Program-made: the position numbers and the translations under genes | NCBI GenBank assembly: GCA_900766945.1 | Contig: CAAFXD010000298.1 | Coordinates: 1-7,963, forward strand | Direction: 5' to 3' | DNA from: Clostridia bacterium | Lineage (GTDB): Bacteria > Bacillota > Clostridia > Oscillospirales > Acutalibacteraceae | DNA: 7,963 nucleotides | Shown here: positions 5,577-7,963 of the stretch, piece after piece | How positions within the stretch are numbered: the stretch's first letter is position 1 | Layout of the letters: each line of letters begins with the position of its first letter | Notes under the pieces: model-generated | What the model saw: the letters and a program-made list of their open reading frames with translations, nothing else | Database searches by the model: none | Told to the model about the DNA's origin: nothing

Positions 5577-7064
5577 TTACTTTTTCAATTTTCCTTTGAC
5601 AAAGCCCAATGCAAGTTGTATGTTTTCCGTTAAAAACGCTTCCTTTTGCAAAAGCAACAGCGCGCCGTAAACGCCGAAGAACAGCACCGCGCTGACAGCC
5701 AGCATCCAGAAGTGTGAGGAAATCGGCAAAAACCGCAGGCACAGCCAGCCGGTAACCGTTGCGCCCAAAAGGCTTATCAAAATCGGGCGGTATTTCACGC
5801 CGCGCGCCACGCGCAACGCCGTTTTTTGCAAAAAGCACAACTGCACTGCAAGTACAATCAATTCAGCAATCATGGTTGCCGCCGCCGCGCCTGCGGCGCC
5901 CCATTTCGGAATAAATATCCAGTTGAGCCCAAAATCAATCACCGCACCGCATATGACGGATGCCATCACGGCTTTTTCGCGGCCGAGCGGCACCAAAATT
6001 TGATTGCCTGTTAAGCTGCTCAGGGCAATAAAGAATACGGTCGGCATTAAAAGCTGCATCGCAGGCGTTGCCGCCTCGTATTCCGCGCCCGAAAACAGAA
6101 GAATGGATGTCCGCGCAAAAAACAGGAAATATACCGTCAGCGGCAGACTGATTAACAGCAAGAAATTGAGCACCTTGGAAAGCGTTTCAAAAAACTTGTC
6201 CGTTTCCTCGTTGCGCACATACACAGACAGCCGCGGCAACAGCACCGCCCCCAAAGAGGACACCACACTGCAAAGCAGATTTTTCACTTTCACCGACGCG
6301 CTGTAAAGCCCTGTTTGCACATCGTCGGTCATAAAGCCGAGCATGACGGTGTCGAGGTTTGTATATACGCTGATGGCAACCGAGGTGGCAAAAAACACAA
6401 AAATCGGCTTTAAGTGCTGTTTAAAATGATAATCTCCCAACGGCTTTACAATAATCAACTTGCGAATGTTGAGGAAATTCAACAGATTAGACCCGCCCGA
6501 CGCCACCATGGCAATCGCGCCGTACACGATATAATCCGACGGATTGTGCACGAAAATAAACATTAAAATAATGGAAAGCAATTTGCAGAGAATATTGCGC
6601 ACCGTAATGTAGGAATACTGCTCGAGCGCCGAGTAAAGCCAAGTTACGCCCAAGGTGTTTAAAATGATGGAAACACTGTTGATGATCAGCAGGGTTTTGT
6701 CCTGCTCGAAGCGTTCCACAAAGAAAAGCGACGCAAAAAATGCGGCATAGGTAATCGCCGAGGTCACAAGGTTGATGATAATCAATTCCTGCGCCGTGCG
6801 GGAAAGTTTCACCTTATCATCGCGCACCCGCGCGCACGCGCGAATGCCGTAATTCGGAATGCCCAAAGAGGCGAACATGGCAAAATAGGTCAGCACCGAT
6901 GTCGCAAATGAAACCTTGCCGTAGCCCGCAACCGACAGCACGCGGGACGCATACGGGAAGGTAATCATCGGAAAGATAATGGAAGAAATCGTCAAAATCG
7001 CGTTCATAATGAAATTAAACTGCACGGAACGGATTTTCGGTTCTTTCGGTGTTTTTTCTTTCAT
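5577..7064 (-). CDS. Polysaccharide flippase, Wzx-like (MOP/MATE superfamily)
   Basis: This 495-residue inner-membrane protein probably moves lipid-linked oligosaccharide units to the outer face for surface polysaccharide assembly. About 12-14 hydrophobic segments are visible, including roughly residues 17-38, 51-68, 93-116, 124-145, 158-173, 220-238, 299-318, 338-355, 367-386, 392-412, 427-445 and 452-472. The N-terminal part (NFIMNAILTISSIIFPMITF, then PYASRVLSVAGYGKVSFA and SLGIPNYGIRACA) is typical of Wzx/RfbX-type flippases. The start ATG at 7062-7064 has TAGGAG 8 nt upstream. It lies 24 nt after rarA and 19 nt before the GH43 lipoprotein gene, so the three are probably one transcript. 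No glycosyltransferase gene is present in the window, so the transported glycan is unknown. The family assignment is firm; the substrate is not. Confidence 0.95.
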   Translation of the reverse strand: MKEKTPKEPKIRSVQFNFIMNAILTISSIIFPMITFPYASRVLSVAGYGKVSFATSVLTYFAMFASLGIPNYGIRACARVRDDKVKLSRTAQELIIINLVTSAITYAAFFASLFFVERFEQDKTLLIINSVSIILNTLGVTWLYSALEQYSYITVRNILCKLLSIILMFIFVHNPSDYIVYGAIAMVASGGSNLLNFLNIRKLIIVKPLGDYHFKQHLKPIFVFFATSVAISVYTNLDTVMLGFMTDDVQTGLYSASVKVKNLLCSVVSSLGAVLLPRLSVYVRNEETDKFFETLSKVLNFLLLISLPLTVYFLFFARTSILLFSGAEYEAATPAMQLLMPTVFFIALSSLTGNQILVPLGREKAVMASVICGAVIDFGLNWIFIPKWGAAGAAAATMIAELIVLAVQLCFLQKTALRVARGVKYRPILISLLGATVTGWLCLRFLPISSHFWMLAVSAVLFFGVYGALLLLQKEAFLTENIQLALGFVKGKLKK

Positions 7065-7088
7065 AGGTAAAGCTCCTAAATCAAGCGT

Positions 7089-7963
7089 CTATTTGTTGCC
7101 GCCTTTTATAGCATCCCAATAGGCTTTTGCCGCCTGTTCGGTACGGTTGTCGCCGAAGTGATAATACTGTTTGCCTAACAGCGCGTCAGGCAAATATTGT
7201 TGCTCCACCCAGCGGTTCGGGTATTCGTGCGGATATTTATAGAATTGCCCTTTGTTTTTGTTGTCCTCGCCGTCATAGTGCATATTTTGCAAGCACCGCG
7301 GAATCCGCCCGTAATTTCCCTTTTGCACATCTTCGCACGCGGCAAAAATCGCGTCGTGCGCCGTGTTGGATTTCGGCGAAGTCGCCACCAGCACAACCGC
7401 GTCGGCAAGCGGGATTTTCGCTTCGGGCAACCCCACCGCGAGCGCAATATCGCACGCGGCTTTCACAATCGGGATAATCTGCGGATAGGCAAGCCCGACA
7501 TCTTCGCACGCGCACACCATCAGCCGCCGTACCGCCGAGGGCAAATCGCCGCCCTCCAACAACCGCGCCAGATAATGCAGTGCCGCGTCGGGGTCAGACC
7601 CGCGCATGGATTTTTGGAACGCCGAAATCACATCGTAATGCTCGTCGCCCGCGCGGTCATAGTGAAAGGTATTGTTGCCCGTAATCGCCGTGACCGCTTC
7701 GGCGGTCATTTGCTTGTTCCCGTTTTTGTCGGGCTTGGTGGCAAGCACCGCGAGTTCGGCAAAATTCAAAGATTTCCGCACATCGCCGCCCGCGGCTGTG
7801 GCAATTTGCAGGCAAATTTCGTCGGTAAAGTCGATTTTAATGTGCTGTTCTTCCTGCAAAAACAAAAATGCGCGTTTTACGGCGGGCACGATTTCTTCGG
7901 GCGTGACCGATTTGAATTCAAACACCGTAGAACGGCTTAAAATGGCGCTGTAAACATAAAAAT
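7089..7963 (-). CDS. rarA: Replication-associated recombination protein A (RarA/MgsA), C-terminal part
   Basis: This is an AAA+ ATPase acting at stalled replication forks, related to the clamp loader and eukaryotic WRNIP1. The frame stays open to the right edge of the window, so the Walker A and B part is missing and about 290 residues are seen, out of a usual 420-440. The visible part begins in the AAA+ module at SAILSRSTVFEF, whose Arg in LSRS matches the arginine-finger region. It is followed by the lid with GGDVRKSLNFAEL (sensor 2 region), then by the tetramerisation/MgsA domain: AGDEHYDVISAFQKSMRGSDPDAALHYLARLLEGGD (in two adjoining stretches), ACEDVGLAYPQ, ATSPKSNTAHDAI and YKYPHEYPNRWVEQQYLPD. 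All are very well conserved in the family. The GTG at 7923-7925 is internal, not the start. Stop is TAG at 7089-7091. The flippase gene follows after 24 nt. Confidence 0.97.
   Translation of the reverse strand, partial: FYVYSAILSRSTVFEFKSVTPEEIVPAVKRAFLFLQEEQHIKIDFTDEICLQIATAAGGDVRKSLNFAELAVLATKPDKNGNKQMTAEAVTAITGNNTFHYDRAGDEHYDVISAFQKSMRGSDPDAALHYLARLLEGGDLPSAVRRLMVCACEDVGLAYPQIIPIVKAACDIALAVGLPEAKIPLADAVVLVATSPKSNTAHDAIFAACEDVQKGNYGRIPRCLQNMHYDGEDNKNKGQFYKYPHEYPNRWVEQQYLPDALLGKQYYHFGDNRTEQAAKAYWDAIKGGNK

Noticed and set aside
7197..7940. A 247-codon plus-strand frame opposite rarA
   Set aside because: Antisense shadow of a highly conserved rarA coding region.
1..7963. CRISPR array, insertion sequence, tRNA or rRNA gene, phage or defence genes
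   Set aside because: No regularly spaced repeats, transposase or integrase motifs, tRNA cloverleaf or rRNA-like stretch was found on either strand.

Overview
The window comes from a bacterium, most likely a Firmicute of the class Clostridia (Ruminococcaceae/Oscillospiraceae-like gut lineages would fit). This is inferred from a complete T-box leader RNA, purine-rich Shine-Dalgarno sites, GTG and TTG starts, a lipoprotein glycoside hydrolase of the arabinan type, and moderately GC-rich coding DNA with a strong G/C preference at third codon positions. No species call is possible from the sequence alone.

Plus strand, left half. The window opens inside the C-terminal end of a beta-propeller domain protein (1-393). 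A small two-helix membrane protein (390-641) overlaps it by ATGA. A good sigma-A-type promoter (638-666) overlaps the stop codon of the small protein and drives a 5' leader of about 280 nt. That leader is a T-box riboswitch: Stem I with AG-bulge and GGTG loop, Stem III, a T-box with UGGU, and mutually exclusive antiterminator and terminator. It precedes malQ (4-alpha-glucanotransferase, 956-2455) and, 15 nt later, a TrpB2-type tryptophan synthase beta chain (2471-3850). No other promoter or terminator is seen between the T-box and the end of trpB2, so one tRNA-sensing leader appears to control a glycogen/maltodextrin enzyme and an amino-acid enzyme together.

Centre. A 14-bp perfect inverted repeat at 3865-3896 ends the trpB2 transcript. 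It can also serve the converging minus-strand operon.

Minus strand, right half. Three genes read right to left with gaps of 24 and 19 nt: rarA (C-terminal part, running off the right edge), a 495-aa Wzx/MOP-type polysaccharide flippase, and a 547-aa secreted GH43 lipoprotein with an arabinanase-type C-terminal domain. The flippase and hydrolase both concern surface or extracellular polysaccharide; rarA is a replication-repair housekeeping gene that probably only shares the transcript.

The most interesting item is the T-box. Its position before trpB2 suggests tryptophan, and a TGG triplet lies in the specifier loop. However, the T-box base after UGG is U, which predicts a tRNA with discriminator A73, and bacterial tRNA-Trp normally has G73. 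An ATG (Met) triplet shifted by one base fits both the discriminator and the purine that usually follows a specifier. No clearly new system such as a defence island, CRISPR array or mobile element is visible.
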